Shown: positions 26,201-36,072, counted from the first letter of the stretch. The stretch is DNA of 64,000 nucleotides from AP-15 sp963724435 (GCA_963724435.1 CAVRUN010000006.1:62001-126000), one strand, 5' to 3'. The notes: generated by a model not told the origin, from the letters alone. Numbers and translations are program-made.

Positions 26201-29200
26201 ACTGAGCGTCGTGCGGTCGGCGCCTGGACCGCTCTCGAACGAGCAGCTGGCGGTACTCAAAACCTTTGCAAACCAAGCAGTCATCGCTGTCGAGAACACC
26301 CGTCTCCTCACCGAGACGCGCGAGGCGCTGGAGCAGCAGACCGCGACCGCCGAGGTTCTCCAGGTCATCAATTCCTCGCCCGGCGATCTTGCCCCGGTGT
26401 TCGACGCAATATTAGAAAAAGCGCACGCGCTCTGCGAGGCGTCGTTCGGCGCCTTGATGACCTATGATGGCGAACGGTTTCAACCGGTGGCGCTGCAGGG
26501 TGTGGCGACACGCTTCTGGGAATTCATCGGGCAGGGGATTTGTCCAAAGCCGGGGGACCCGTTCGGGCGCATGGTGGAAGGGGCACCGCTCTCACATATC
26601 CACGACTTGTCGGAAGTCGCAGCGCAATACCCGAACGATGCATTGCCGCGCGCCGCCGTCGATCTCGGCGGGATTCGCACCTTTCTGATTGTGCCATTGC
26701 GCAAAGACAGTGCGCTGCTTGGCGCAATCACTGCCTACCGCCAGGAAGTGCGCCCCTTTACCGACAAGCAGATCTCGCTGCTGCAGAACTTCGCGGCCCA
26801 GGCGGTGATCGCGATTGAGAATGCGCGGCTCTTGACCGAGACGCGCGAGGCCTTGGAGCAGCAGACCGCGACCGCCGAGGTATTGGAGGTCATCAACTCC
26901 TCGCCCGGCGATCTCGCGCCAGTATTCGAAGCGATCCTTGAGAAGGCAATGACGCTGTGCAAGGCGGCATTCGGTGGGTTGTGGACCTACGACGGCCGAT
27001 CGATGCATCGGGCGGCAAGCCGAAGATTCCCCAAAGAAGCAATCGAAGCCTTTTGCGAATTTGTGCCTCCGGTTGGCGCCATGTCTTACGAGATCGTGCA
27101 GGGCGCTCCTCTAGTTCATGTCGCGGACGTCTCCGACTCAGAGGCCTACCGAACCAGGGTTGATTCTGTCGTCACTATGGTCAACACCACCAATATACGA
27201 ACCGGACTATGGATAGCCCTGCGGAGGGATGACGATCTTCTCGGTATGTTTGTGCTCTATCGTACCGAGATTCGGCCATTTTCCGACAAGCAGATCTCGC
27301 TGCTGCAGAACTTCGCAGCCCAGGCGGTCATCGCGATGGAGAACGCGCGGCTGCTTCGCGAGTTGCAGCAGCGCACCGGCGATTTGCAGGAATCGCTCGA
27401 TTATCAGACCGCGATCAGCGAGGTGCTGCGGGTAATCAGCGGCTCGGCGTTCGACCTCGGGCCCGTGCTGCAATCGGTCGTCTCTACCGCGATCCGGCTG
27501 TGCCGCGCCGACCAGGCGGTCATCTATCGCAATATCGATGGCGAGTACCGCTGGGCCGCCGGCGACTCGCTCGCCTCCGAATACGAGAAGATCGAGCGCG
27601 ACGTTCGGATCCGCCCGGGCATCGGCACAGTCGTCGGTCGCGCCGCGCTCGAGGCGCAACCCGTGCATATCCTCGATTGCCAGACCGACCCCAGTTACGA
27701 GGCCAAGGATGATGCCCAGGTCGGCGGCATTCACACCTTGCTTGGCGTGCCTTTGCTGCGCGATCGGCTGGCGATTGGCGTTATCGGCCTGGCACGTCAG
27801 CGTGTCGAGGCATTCACCGAAAAGGAGATCGCGCTGGTCACCACCTTCGCCGACCAGGCGGTGATAGCGATCGAAAATGCCCGCCTACTGACCGACTTAC
27901 AGCAGCGCACCAGCGATCTGCAGGAATCCCTCGAATACCAGACCGCGACTAGCGACGTGCTCAAGGTTATCAGCCAGTCGACATTCGATCTCGAGCCGGT
28001 GCTGCAAACTGTCCTCGAAACGGCCATCCGCCTCTGCGGCAATAGGCAGGGCCTGATCTTCAGGCGCGACGCGGACGGGCGTTACCGGCTGGCCGCAAGC
28101 TCCGGGACGACGCCCGACCATCGTGAAATCGAGGCGAACCTGGCCATCGAGCCGGGGCCGGACACCTTGGTTGGCCGCGTCGTACTAGCGCGCCAGCCCG
28201 TCGAAATTCTTGATACTCTGGCGGATCCCGATTACGCACTGAAGCACAGCGCGCGCGCGGGCAACCTGCGGACAATGCTCGGCGTTCCGCTGTTGCGCGA
28301 GGACGTCCCGATCGGAGTATTTTGCACCGCTCGCGAAATCGTAGAACCGTTTACGGCCAAGCAGATCGAGCTCGTCCAGACCTTCGCCGACCAAGCCGTG
28401 ATCGCGATCGAGAACGCACGCCTGTTCAACGAATTGCGTCAGCGCACCGGCGATCTGCAGGAGTCGCTCGAATACCAAACCGCAATCAGTGATGTGCTGA
28501 AGGTCATCAGCCAATCGACTTTCGACCTGCGGCCGGTGCTGGAGACGCTGGCGGGAACCGCGTCGCGGCTGTGCGAAGCCGAGATGGCGTTTATCTTCCG
28601 CCGCGAGGGCGAGCTTTATCGCGTCGCGGCATCGGTCGGCTTCTCGCCCGAAACCAAAGCTCTCGTCGAAGCGAATCCGATCTCGCCAGGCCGCGGCACG
28701 ACTGCGGGCCGCACTGCATTGACCGCCGATGTCGTCCACATTCCGGACGCGAGGTCGGATCCGGAATACACCTTCGGCGAATTCATCCGCGTCGCCAAGA
28801 CGCCTACGATGCTCGGGGTGCCCCTGTTGCGCGAGGGGGTGCCGGTCGGCGTCATCGTGCTGGCGCGCCAAAGGGTCGAGCCCTTTTCCGACAAGCAGAT
28901 CGAATTGGTCCGGACCTTTGCCGATCAGGCGGTGATCGCGATCGAAAATGCGCGCCTGATCAGCGAATTGCGCGATCGGACCGCCGAACTCGGGCGCTCG
29001 GTCGAAGAGCTGAAGATGCTGAGCGAGGTCGGACAGGCGGTCAGCTCGACACTGGATTTGCGCACCGTATTGTCGAAGATCCTGACCGCCTCGCTCGGCG
29101 TGACTTGGGCCAATGCCGGGGCGATCTTTCGCTATATCAGGGCGGAGCGGGCGTTTCGGCTGGTGGAGGCAGTCGGCTGGGATGAGGCATTGCAGAATTC

Positions 29201-30245
29201 GGTTGGCGATCTGCGCGTTGCCGAGGCTGAGACCGCGATGGGTGAGGCGGCCGCTCGACGCACACCGGTCCAGATCGTCGATCTCGCCGCGCGGCCAAGC
29301 GCGCCATTGCGCGATGCCAGTCTCGACGCCGGTTTTCATTCGGCGCTGATCGTACCATTGGTTGGCGCCGAGCGTACCCTCGGGGCCATTGTCCTGATGC
29401 GACGAGAAGCCGGCGAATTTCCGCCCGAGACCGTGCGCTTGTTGCAGACATTGGCGAGCCAGTCGGTATTGGCGATCCAGAACGCGCGTTTGTTCCGCGA
29501 GATCGCTGATAAGAGCGAGCAACTGGCGCTCGCCAGTCAGCACAAATCGCAATTCCTCGCCAATATGAGCCACGAATTGCGCACCCCGTTGAACGCGATC
29601 CTGGGCTATGCCGAACTGTTGGTCGACGGCATTTACGGCGTATTGCCGGAAAAGGCTCAGGGTGTTCTTGAGCGGGTGCAGAATAACGGCCAGCATCTAC
29701 TGGCATTGATCAATGACGTGCTCGACCTCGCCAAAATCGAGGCCGGGCAACTGACCTTGACGATCGAGGATTACGCACTCCCCGAAGTGGTGCGCTCGGT
29801 GGTCACCGCGACCGAACCCTTGGCAACGGCAAAGGGGCTGAAGTTTACGACGGATGTGCAAGACAATATGCCGATGGCGCACGGCGACGCGCGCCGCGTC
29901 TCGCAGGTGCTGTTAAATCTGGTCGGCAATGCGATCAAATTCACCGATCAGGGCGAAGTCGGGATTACCGCCTCGCTCGCGAATGGTCAATTTGTGCTTG
30001 AGGTGCGCGACACCGGGCCGGGTATCGCCGATGCCGATCAGGAGCGCATCTTTGGTGAATTCCAGCAGATCGACAATTCCAGCACGCGCAAAAAGGGCGG
30101 CACCGGATTGGGGTTGGCGATCTCCAAACGCATGGTCGAAATTCAGGGTGGCATGATCTCAGTCGAATCCACCCTGGGACAGGGATCGACATTCCGCGTC
30201 GTCTTGCCGGTGCATGTCGAGCCGGCATTGGAGGAGGCGGCATGA
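23216..30245 (+). pseudogene. giant multi-GAF sensor histidine kinase, one frameshift
   Basis: Allowing for one extra G at about 24905 the gene encodes 2342 residues. The frame reads TTAVNLCHAEL and then must shift to ATIYRNDDGEYRWAAG. Order: N-terminal coiled coil, GAF1, a PAS domain (ERYALVTQAVAEGIYEWD, about 23855-24220), GAF2-GAF11, HisKA with phospho-His in MSHELRTPLN (codon at 29571), and HATPase (DTGPGI, GGTGLGLAISKRM). No membrane segment is seen, so it is a soluble sensor. Linkers fall in two repeated classes. Without correction two products would result: 740 residues lacking the kinase, and 1762 residues from the ATG at 24957 that keep eight GAFs plus kinase. The next gene is a receiver. 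Confidence 0.9.
23318..29040 (+). repeat. repeated GAF-module linkers within kinase gene
   Basis: Each GAF domain is preceded by a near-copy of one of two linkers. Class A (EALEQQTATAEVLQVINSSP, then DLAPVF) occurs six times, ahead of GAF1, 2, 4, 5, 6 and 7. Class B (LQQRTGDLQESLEYQTAISD, then VLKVISQSTFDLxPVL) occurs four times, ahead of GAF3, 8, 9 and 10. A divergent linker precedes GAF11. DNA of class A copies is almost identical over 50 or more bases (for example around 24240, 25800, 26322 and 26848), so unequal recombination could change module number. Confidence 0.85.
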
Positions 30246-30610
30246 GCAAGCGCATCCTGATCGTCGAGGACACTGAGGACAATCGCCGCATTATCCGCGA
30301 TCTCCTGACCAGCATCGGCTACGAACTGATCGAGGCGGTCGATGGCGGCGAGGGGGTCGCGCTCGCACAAAGCGAAAGACCGGACCTGATCCTGATGGAC
30401 ATTCAATTGCCGGTTATCGACGGCTATGAAGCGACGCGGCGCATCCGCGCCATTCCCGATCTCGCCAAGGTGCCGATCATTGCGGTGACCTCTTATGCGC
30501 TGTCGGGCGACGAAGCCAAAACCCGCGCCGCCGGCTGCGACGGCTATGTCGCCAAGCCGTTCAGCCCGCGCCAACTTGTCGCCAAAATCCGCGAATTCCT
30601 CCCGGAGTGA
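30242..30610 (+). CDS. CheY-like single-domain response regulator
   Basis: 122 residues, receiver only. The acidic pocket is Glu9/Asp10 (IVEDTEDN), the phospho-acceptor Asp53 (LILMDIQLP), Thr83 (AVTSYA) and Lys105 (VAKPFSP). The start overlaps the kinase stop (ATGA), so it is translationally coupled and is the natural phosphorylation partner of the multi-GAF kinase. It has no output domain and may relay phosphate or act by protein contact, possibly influencing the cyclase encoded two genes on. Confidence 0.92.
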   Translation: MSKRILIVEDTEDNRRIIRDLLTSIGYELIEAVDGGEGVALAQSERPDLILMDIQLPVIDGYEATRRIRAIPDLAKVPIIAVTSYALSGDEAKTRAAGCDGYVAKPFSPRQLVAKIREFLPE

Positions 30611-31089
30611 AGATTTCACCGCAGAGGGACGCAGTGGTCACGGGGAGGACGCCGACTTTGACCGAAAATGAAATCGGCAATGCGATCGTCGGTGCGGCGA
30701 TGAAAGTTCACTCCACCGTGGGACCCGGGCTACTGGAGAGCGCGTATGAGACTTGCCTGCTTCACGAATTGGAGAGGCAGGGCCATCCCGTGCGGCGGCA
30801 AATGTCGATTCCGATCCGTTACGAAGACTTGACAATCGATAACGGCTATCGCGTCGATCTGTTGGTCAGAGACCTAGTCGTCATCGAGCTAAAAGCGATT
30901 GAGTTAGTTCTTCCCGTTCATCGGGCACAGTTGCTCAGCTATCTTAAATTGGGACAATTTAAACTTGGTTATCTATTAAATTTTCATGTCGCGCATATGC
31001 GCGACGGCATCGTTAGAATGGTCGATGGCCTCGGAATTACTGCGTCCCCTGCGCAGCCTCCGCGACCACCGCGTTCAAAGCTTAATTGA
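30607..31089 (+). CDS. GxxExxY protein (PD-(D/E)XK-like)
   Basis: 160 residues. The family-defining GPGLLESAYETCL contains Gly41, Glu44 and Tyr47. A nuclease-like core follows with Asp84 (YRVDLLV) and Glu94-x-Lys96 (VIELKAI), then HRAQLLSYLKLGQFKLGYLLNF. The family is widespread and resembles PD-(D/E)XK nucleases, but the role is unknown. The GTG start overlaps the receiver stop (GTGA), and the stop overlaps the cyclase ATG (TGATG). The interior around 30890-30990 is visibly AT-richer than its neighbours, suggesting acquisition into an existing operon. The start could also be internal. Confidence 0.82.
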   Translation: MKISPQRDAVVTGRTPTLTENEIGNAIVGAAMKVHSTVGPGLLESAYETCLLHELERQGHPVRRQMSIPIRYEDLTIDNGYRVDLLVRDLVVIELKAIELVLPVHRAQLLSYLKLGQFKLGYLLNFHVAHMRDGIVRMVDGLGITASPAQPPRPPRSKLN

Positions 31090-32279
31090 TGCGCGAGCCG
31101 CCGCTGATCCTTGCCGCCGACGATGTGGCGGACAATCTCGAAATCCTGCGGATGCGGCTCGAAAGCCAGGGCTACGAGGTCGTGACCGCCGGCGACGGCG
31201 CTGAGGCAATCGAGAAAATCCAAGCGCTGGTGCCCGATCTGGTGCTGCTCGATGTGATGATGCCAAAGGTCGACGGCATCGAAGCGCTAAAGAAAATCAA
31301 GAGTGACACGTCACTGCCCTTTATCCCGGTGATCCTGGTCACAGCCCGCGCCGACGCCAAGGATGTCATCGCCGGGCTGGAGAGCGGCGGCGACGATTAT
31401 CTGACCAAGCCGGTTGACCACGCCGCATTGTCGGCGCGCGTCCGCGCGATGCTGCGGATCAAGGCGTTGCACGACACGGTGGCGGCGCAGGCGCAGCGCC
31501 TCGAGCAGCAAGCAGCCGATCTTGCGGGATTGAACCAGACCTTGGCGGAACGGGTCGCCGCGCAGGTCGACGAAATCGAGCGGATCGGCCGGCTAAAGCG
31601 GTTTTTGGCGCCGCAAATCGCCGAGACAATTATTTCCTCCGGGGGCGAGGCGATCCTCGAACATCATCGGCGCGATATTGTCGTGCTGTTCTGCGACATG
31701 CGTGGTTTTACCGCCTTTTCCGAAACCGCTGAGCCGGAAGACGTGATGGCGGTGCTTGGCGAGTATCACACAGCACTCGGGCCGTTGATCCACCGTTACG
31801 AGGGCACCCTCGATCGTTTCGCCGGCGACGGTCTGATCGTGTTTTTTAACGATCCGGTGCCGTGCCCGGACCCGGCGTTACGGGCGGTGCGGCTCGCCGT
31901 CGAGATGCGCGACCGGGTTGCCTCGCTCGCTCGGTCATGGGCGGCCCGCGGGCATGAAATCGGCTTTGGCGTGGGCATCGCCCAGGGTTACGCGACGCTC
32001 GGCCGGATCGGGTTTGCGGAGCGCTCCGACTACACCGCGATCGGCACCGTGACTAACCTTGCCGCGAGGCTGTGCGACGAAGCCGGCGATGGACAGATAC
32101 TGGTTACCCGCCGCGTTGCCGCGGCAATCGACGATAGCATTGCCGAATTCGAACTGCTGGGCGATCTCGCTCTCAAGGGCCTAAGCCGTCCCGTCCCCGT
32201 GCTGAATGTCCGCAGCCTGATGCTGCAGAGTGCTGGAGAGGCACAATTGCCCGGCGACAGGCTCAAGGATCGCTGCTGA
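31089..32279 (+). CDS. response regulator with class III adenylate/guanylate cyclase output
   Basis: 396 residues. The receiver at about 6-120 has Asp11/Asp12, phospho-acceptor Asp55 (LVLLDVMMP) and Lys in LTKPVDH. A coiled coil (HDTVAAQAQRLEQQAADLAG) leads to a class III cyclase domain with metal Asp203 in LFCDMRGFTAF and Asp247 in RFAGDGLIVFF, then GIAQGYATLGRIG and NLAARLC. The product is probably cAMP. It ends the kinase operon, so stimuli sensed by the GAF array probably end as a cyclic-nucleotide signal (inference). TTG at 31086 is an alternative start one codon upstream. Confidence 0.9.
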   Translation: MREPPLILAADDVADNLEILRMRLESQGYEVVTAGDGAEAIEKIQALVPDLVLLDVMMPKVDGIEALKKIKSDTSLPFIPVILVTARADAKDVIAGLESGGDDYLTKPVDHAALSARVRAMLRIKALHDTVAAQAQRLEQQAADLAGLNQTLAERVAAQVDEIERIGRLKRFLAPQIAETIISSGGEAILEHHRRDIVVLFCDMRGFTAFSETAEPEDVMAVLGEYHTALGPLIHRYEGTLDRFAGDGLIVFFNDPVPCPDPALRAVRLAVEMRDRVASLARSWAARGHEIGFGVGIAQGYATLGRIGFAERSDYTAIGTVTNLAARLCDEAGDGQILVTRRVAAAIDDSIAEFELLGDLALKGLSRPVPVLNVRSLMLQSAGEAQLPGDRLKDRC

Positions 32280-32294
32280 TCTCGTGCGCCCCGG

Positions 32295-33305
32295 TTAGCC
32301 GGCTTTTAGCGCGCGGGCCGCGTCTACCGCGGCGTAGGTCAGGATGCCATCAGCGCCGGCGCGTTTGAACGCGATTAGGCTTTCCATCACCGCGTGATCG
32401 CCATCGAGCCAGCCGTTCTGGGCCGCGGCGTGCAGCATCGCGTACTCGCCCGACACCTGATAGGCGTAGGTCGGCACGCGGAACGCTTCTTTGACCCGGC
32501 GCACGATATCGAGATAGGGCATACCGGGTTTGACCATGACCATGTCGGCACCCTCTTGCAGATCGAGCGCCACCTCGCGCAACGCCTCGTCGGTGTTGGC
32601 GGGGTCCATCTGATAGGTACGCTTGTCGGCGCTGCCGAGGGCGGTTTTGGACCCGATCGCGTCGCGGAACGGTCCGTAAAATGCCGACGCGTATTTCGCC
32701 GCATAGGACATGATTCGGATATGCGCAAACCCGGCCTCGTCAAGCGCGTCTCGCACCGCGCCGACCCGGCCGTCCATCATGTCGGAGGGAGCAATGATGT
32801 CGCACCCAGCCTCGGCCTGCACCACCGCCTGCCGCTGCAGGATCGCGACGGTCTCGTCATTCTCGACATAGCCGCTGCGGATAACTCCGTCGTGACCGTG
32901 CGAGGTGAACGGGTCGAGCGCCACATCGCACAGCACGCCCATTCCCGGCACCGCCTGTTTCAGCGCCGCCACTGCGCGGCAGACGAGATTGCCGGGGTTG
33001 ACCGCCTCACTGCCTTCGGCATCCTTCAACTCCGGCGGCACGGCCGGAAATACCGCAATCGTCGGGATGCCGAGTGCTGCCGCCTCGCCCGCGGCATCGA
33101 CCAAGGCCGGGATCGGCAGCCGGAACACGCCGGGCATCGACGCGATTGGCGCCTTGTGGCCCTGGTCATGGACAAACATCGGCCAGATCAGATCGCCCGA
33201 GGTCAGCACATTTTCGGCGACGAGTTTGCGCGACCATGCATCGCGCCGGTTGCGGCGCATCCGCAGGCGCGGAAAGGGGGCAAGCGGCGGCAGAAACTCG
33301 GTCAC
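32295..33305 (-). CDS. hemB: porphobilinogen synthase (delta-aminolevulinic acid dehydratase)
   Basis: About 336 residues covering the whole HemB barrel. RLRMRRNRRDAW is near the N-terminus, SHGHDGVIRSGYVENDETV is the metal/allosteric loop, APSDMMDGRVGAVR follows, the two active-site lysines are in MSYAAKYASAFYGPF and VMVKPGMPYLDIV, and YQVSGEYAML is the C-terminal signature. It condenses two 5-aminolevulinates to porphobilinogen in haem synthesis. GTG at 33305 is preferred because CCGAGG lies six bases upstream; TTG at 33311 is also open. Confidence 0.95.
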   Translation of the reverse strand: MTEFLPPLAPFPRLRMRRNRRDAWSRKLVAENVLTSGDLIWPMFVHDQGHKAPIASMPGVFRLPIPALVDAAGEAAALGIPTIAVFPAVPPELKDAEGSEAVNPGNLVCRAVAALKQAVPGMGVLCDVALDPFTSHGHDGVIRSGYVENDETVAILQRQAVVQAEAGCDIIAPSDMMDGRVGAVRDALDEAGFAHIRIMSYAAKYASAFYGPFRDAIGSKTALGSADKRTYQMDPANTDEALREVALDLQEGADMVMVKPGMPYLDIVRRVKEAFRVPTYAYQVSGEYAMLHAAAQNGWLDGDHAVMESLIAFKRAGADGILTYAAVDAARALKAG

Positions 33306-33579
33306 GGGCAACCTCGGCGAAGGCAGTTATCGACACGCGATCGTTGGAAAATAAGCCCGCAAACCGCGAGTCACAACGCGGGCGTCATCCAAACGAGCTT
33401 GAAAAATCCGAGGCCGTTTTGGCCCGCGGAAAATTCCTTTCATAGCCAACCGCGCCTTCACGCTCTAGCGCGCCTGGACAAAGGCGGTCATAGAGCGCAG
33501 CGATGTGGTAGGACGCGAAATTGGCCGGTTCACTGGACCGGCTGCAGCGAATAACGCACTGGTATTTAGGCTGTTCGAT

Positions 33580-34038
33580 TCAGTCCAGCGGGTAGTCGTA
33601 GCGGATGAAGCCGTTGAAGCGGGCGATGCGGTCGTAGAGCGAACGGGCGGTGGCGTTGTCTTCTTTGGTCGTCCAGTAGAGGCGCAGGCAGTCGCGTTCG
33701 CGGGAAATGGCCGCTACCGCTGCGATCAACTTTTCGCCGATGCCGTGCCGGCGGGCCGCCGCGTCGACAAACAGATCCTGCAAATAGCAGACATCGCGCG
33801 GGCTCCAGGCGTGGGCGTGGAACAGGTAATGGACGATCCCGACCAGCGGCCCGGTCTCGCCGTCGAGCCGGGCGCCGAGCCCGCGAATCGGGCTCTCTAC
33901 CGCGATCAGCCGCTGCCAGGTGTGGACGTAAATTTCCGGCGGCAGCTGGGTTTCGTAAAAATCGAGATATTGATGCCACAATTCGGCCCAGCGCTCACGA
34001 TCGGCGGCGGCGAATGGCGTGATGATGATCGAGGGCAT
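33580..34038 (-). CDS. GNAT-family N-acetyltransferase
   Basis: 152 residues. The GNAT acetyl-CoA motif is present as YLQDLFVDAAARRHGIGEKLIAAV (V-x-x-x-x-R-x-x-G-I-G-x-x-L form), with LYWTTKEDNATARSLYDRI downstream and a final aromatic strand (FNGFIRYDY). It acetylates an unknown amine, perhaps a small molecule or antibiotic. It is divergent from the MBL-rhodanese gene, sharing a short promoter region of about 70 bases. Confidence 0.87.
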   Translation of the reverse strand: MPSIIITPFAAADRERWAELWHQYLDFYETQLPPEIYVHTWQRLIAVESPIRGLGARLDGETGPLVGIVHYLFHAHAWSPRDVCYLQDLFVDAAARRHGIGEKLIAAVAAISRERDCLRLYWTTKEDNATARSLYDRIARFNGFIRYDYPLD

Positions 34039-34111
34039 GTGAGCGCGTTCACTCTCTCTTTTTTGTCGCCTGCCACGATAATATGATGCCGTCGCACGAT
34101 TGGAGCCCGCG

Positions 34112-35212
34112 ATGCTGATATTTCGACAATTATTCGATCCGCCGTCGTCGACCTACACCTATTTGCTTGCCGACGGGCGCAACGGCAATGCCGTGATCAT
34201 CGACCCGGTATTCGAGCAGGTCCGACGCGACGCGGCATTGATCGACGAGCTCGGCCTCAAGCTCCTTTATTCGCTCGAAACCCATGTCCATGCCGATCAT
34301 GTCACCGGTGGCTGGCTATTGCGCCAGCAGACCGGGTGCAAGATTGCGCTGTCGGCGGATAGCGGCGCCGAGGGGGCCGACCGCTATCTGGTGCCCGATG
34401 ACGTGATCGCCTTTGGCAGTCGCAATCTGCAGGTCCGTAAGACGCCGGGGCATACCAGTGGCTGTCTGACTTATGTGTTGGACAACCGCAGCATGGCGTT
34501 TACCGGCGACTGCCTAATGGTGCGCGGCAGCGGCCGCACCGATTTCCAACAGGGCGATCCGGGCATGATGTACCGCTCGGTGCATCAACAGATTTTTTCG
34601 TTGCCCGACGATTGTCTGTTGTATCCGGCGCATGATTATCGCGGACTGACCGTCACTAGCGTCGGCGAGGAGCGGCGCTACAACCCGCGCCTCGGCGGCG
34701 AGACCGGCGAAGCCGATTTCGCCGGCTACATGAAAAACCTGCGCTTGGCGCACCCGAAAAAGATAGATGTCGCGGTGCCGGCCAATCTCAAGTGCGGCAA
34801 GCCCGAGGGCGAGGTCGACATGAACGCCGCGCCGAACTGGGCGCCGCTGCATTACAGTTTTGCCGGCATCTGGGAAATTCACCCGCATGGCCTCGAGGAG
34901 CATGCGCGCGACGTCCAGCTCGTCGATGTCCGCGAGCCCGAGGAATTTTCGGGGCCTCTCGGCCACATCCGCGGCGCCAAGCTTATCCCGCTGGGCTCGC
35001 TTGCCGAGCGTGCGCAGGAACTAACAAAGGACCGGCCGATCGTCACTGTGTGCCGCTCCGGCAGCCGCTCGGCGCAAGCGACCGTGATTCTGCGCGAGGC
35101 TGGGTTCACTGACGCAGCCAACCTCACCGGCGGCATGCTGCGCTGGCGCTCGGAAGGCCACGCCGTCGAAGGCGGCAGCGCCACCGATTACATCGCCGAA
35201 TATTCGATCTGA
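34112..35212 (+). CDS. persulfide dioxygenase (ETHE1-like MBL fold) fused to rhodanese
   Basis: 366 residues. The metallo-beta-lactamase half carries HVHADH at 58-63, a downstream His in TPGHTSGCLTYV, Asp in FTGDCLMVRG and YPAHDYRG, as in ETHE1 glutathione persulfide dioxygenases. The C-terminal rhodanese domain has LVDVREPEEFSG and the catalytic Cys314 in VTVCRSGSRS. The fusion couples sulfur transfer with persulfide oxidation to sulfite, in the cytoplasm. The ATG at 34112 has GGAG seven bases upstream; a TTG four codons earlier is less likely. Confidence 0.92.
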   Translation: MLIFRQLFDPPSSTYTYLLADGRNGNAVIIDPVFEQVRRDAALIDELGLKLLYSLETHVHADHVTGGWLLRQQTGCKIALSADSGAEGADRYLVPDDVIAFGSRNLQVRKTPGHTSGCLTYVLDNRSMAFTGDCLMVRGSGRTDFQQGDPGMMYRSVHQQIFSLPDDCLLYPAHDYRGLTVTSVGEERRYNPRLGGETGEADFAGYMKNLRLAHPKKIDVAVPANLKCGKPEGEVDMNAAPNWAPLHYSFAGIWEIHPHGLEEHARDVQLVDVREPEEFSGPLGHIRGAKLIPLGSLAERAQELTKDRPIVTVCRSGSRSAQATVILREAGFTDAANLTGGMLRWRSEGHAVEGGSATDYIAEYSI

Positions 35213-35270
35213 CCCGCACGACCAAAGTCCGATTTTGGTAGGACGAACCGGCCGGGCTCGACCCGGCGGA

Positions 35271-35579
35271 TCAGGCCGCAGCGCCCAATGGCTTCGCTCG
35301 TTCGATCCGTTCTCGCTCTTGGGGACTATTCATCGCCTTCCACAGATCGCTGCGTCGCTGCAGGTTCAGCCAGAAATCGGGGCTGTTGCCAAACACACGC
35401 CCGAGGATAAGGGCGGTCGCCGCGGTCACGTTCCGACGGTTGTTGCACAGCTCGTTAACATGTTTGCGCTGGACGCCCATGGCATCGGCGAGCGCGGCTT
35501 GGGTCAGCCCCATTGGCTGCATGAACTCCTCGACAAGTATCTCGCCGACGGTAGCCGGCTTGCGCTTTGTCGTGAGCAT
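35271..35579 (-). CDS. higA: HigA-family antitoxin
   Basis: 102 residues with a helix-turn-helix of the HigA/VapI addiction-module type: PATVGEILVEEFMQPMGLTQAALADAMGVQRKHVNELCNNRR, then TAATALILGRVFGNSPDFWLNLQ. It represses its operon and neutralises the toxin. It lies 8 bases after the toxin gene, the reversed order typical of higBA. Confidence 0.93.
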   Translation of the reverse strand: MLTTKRKPATVGEILVEEFMQPMGLTQAALADAMGVQRKHVNELCNNRRNVTAATALILGRVFGNSPDFWLNLQRRSDLWKAMNSPQERERIERAKPLGAAA

Positions 35580-35587
35580 CGTTCACC

Positions 35588-35884
35588 TCACCTGTAGCTA
35601 TGGTCGTCTAGGTAGACACCCTCTGCCTCGCCGTGGCTGCCATTCCACCGGAACAACAATCGCCACTGATCATTGACGCGGATCGAGTGGAAGTCGGCCA
35701 GGTTGCCGCGCAGCTTCTCGAAATGATTGCTTGTCGGCACTCGCAAATCCTGATCGGTCGTTGCATCGTCGATCATCTGAAGCTTGCGGAAGAGCCGGGC
35801 TTCGAGATCGGGCGGAATGTGCCGCGACTGCCTGTCCTCGACGAAGAAGGCGCGTAACCATTCGTCGCGAAAGCTCTGGATCAC
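35588..35884 (-). CDS. higB: HigB-type RelE/ParE toxin
   Basis: 98 residues. The RelE fold is recognisable: MIQSFRDEWLRAFFVED, PPDLEARLFRKLQMIDDA, FEKLRGNLADFHSIRVNDQWRLLFRW and a C-terminal VYLDDHSYR with His and Tyr expected in the mRNase site. HigB toxins cut mRNA on the ribosome. The order toxin then antitoxin, with close spacing, supports a functional pair. Confidence 0.92.
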   Translation of the reverse strand: MIQSFRDEWLRAFFVEDRQSRHIPPDLEARLFRKLQMIDDATTDQDLRVPTSNHFEKLRGNLADFHSIRVNDQWRLLFRWNGSHGEAEGVYLDDHSYR

Positions 35885-36072
35885 GCCGCTGCTCCATTCG
35901 CGTTTCTATGTACGTCTCGCTGGTACAGATTGCAAACCCAGTGGCAGCGCCAGACAGCGTTGGGGATTTTCGCAGTGGTGGCCGTCGATTTTTCGCAAAT
36001 CCGGCGGCAGTGGGGTGGTACACTTTGGCAGGAAAATGGGTGCCGGTTGCAACCACGAAGAAAGGGATGGAA

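Noticed and set aside
28185..29696. 503-codon minus frame inside the kinase
   Set aside because: Antisense shadow created by repeated GAF codons; no domain recognised.
32394..33554. 386-codon plus frame over hemB
   Set aside because: Antisense shadow of hemB, whose catalytic lysines are intact.
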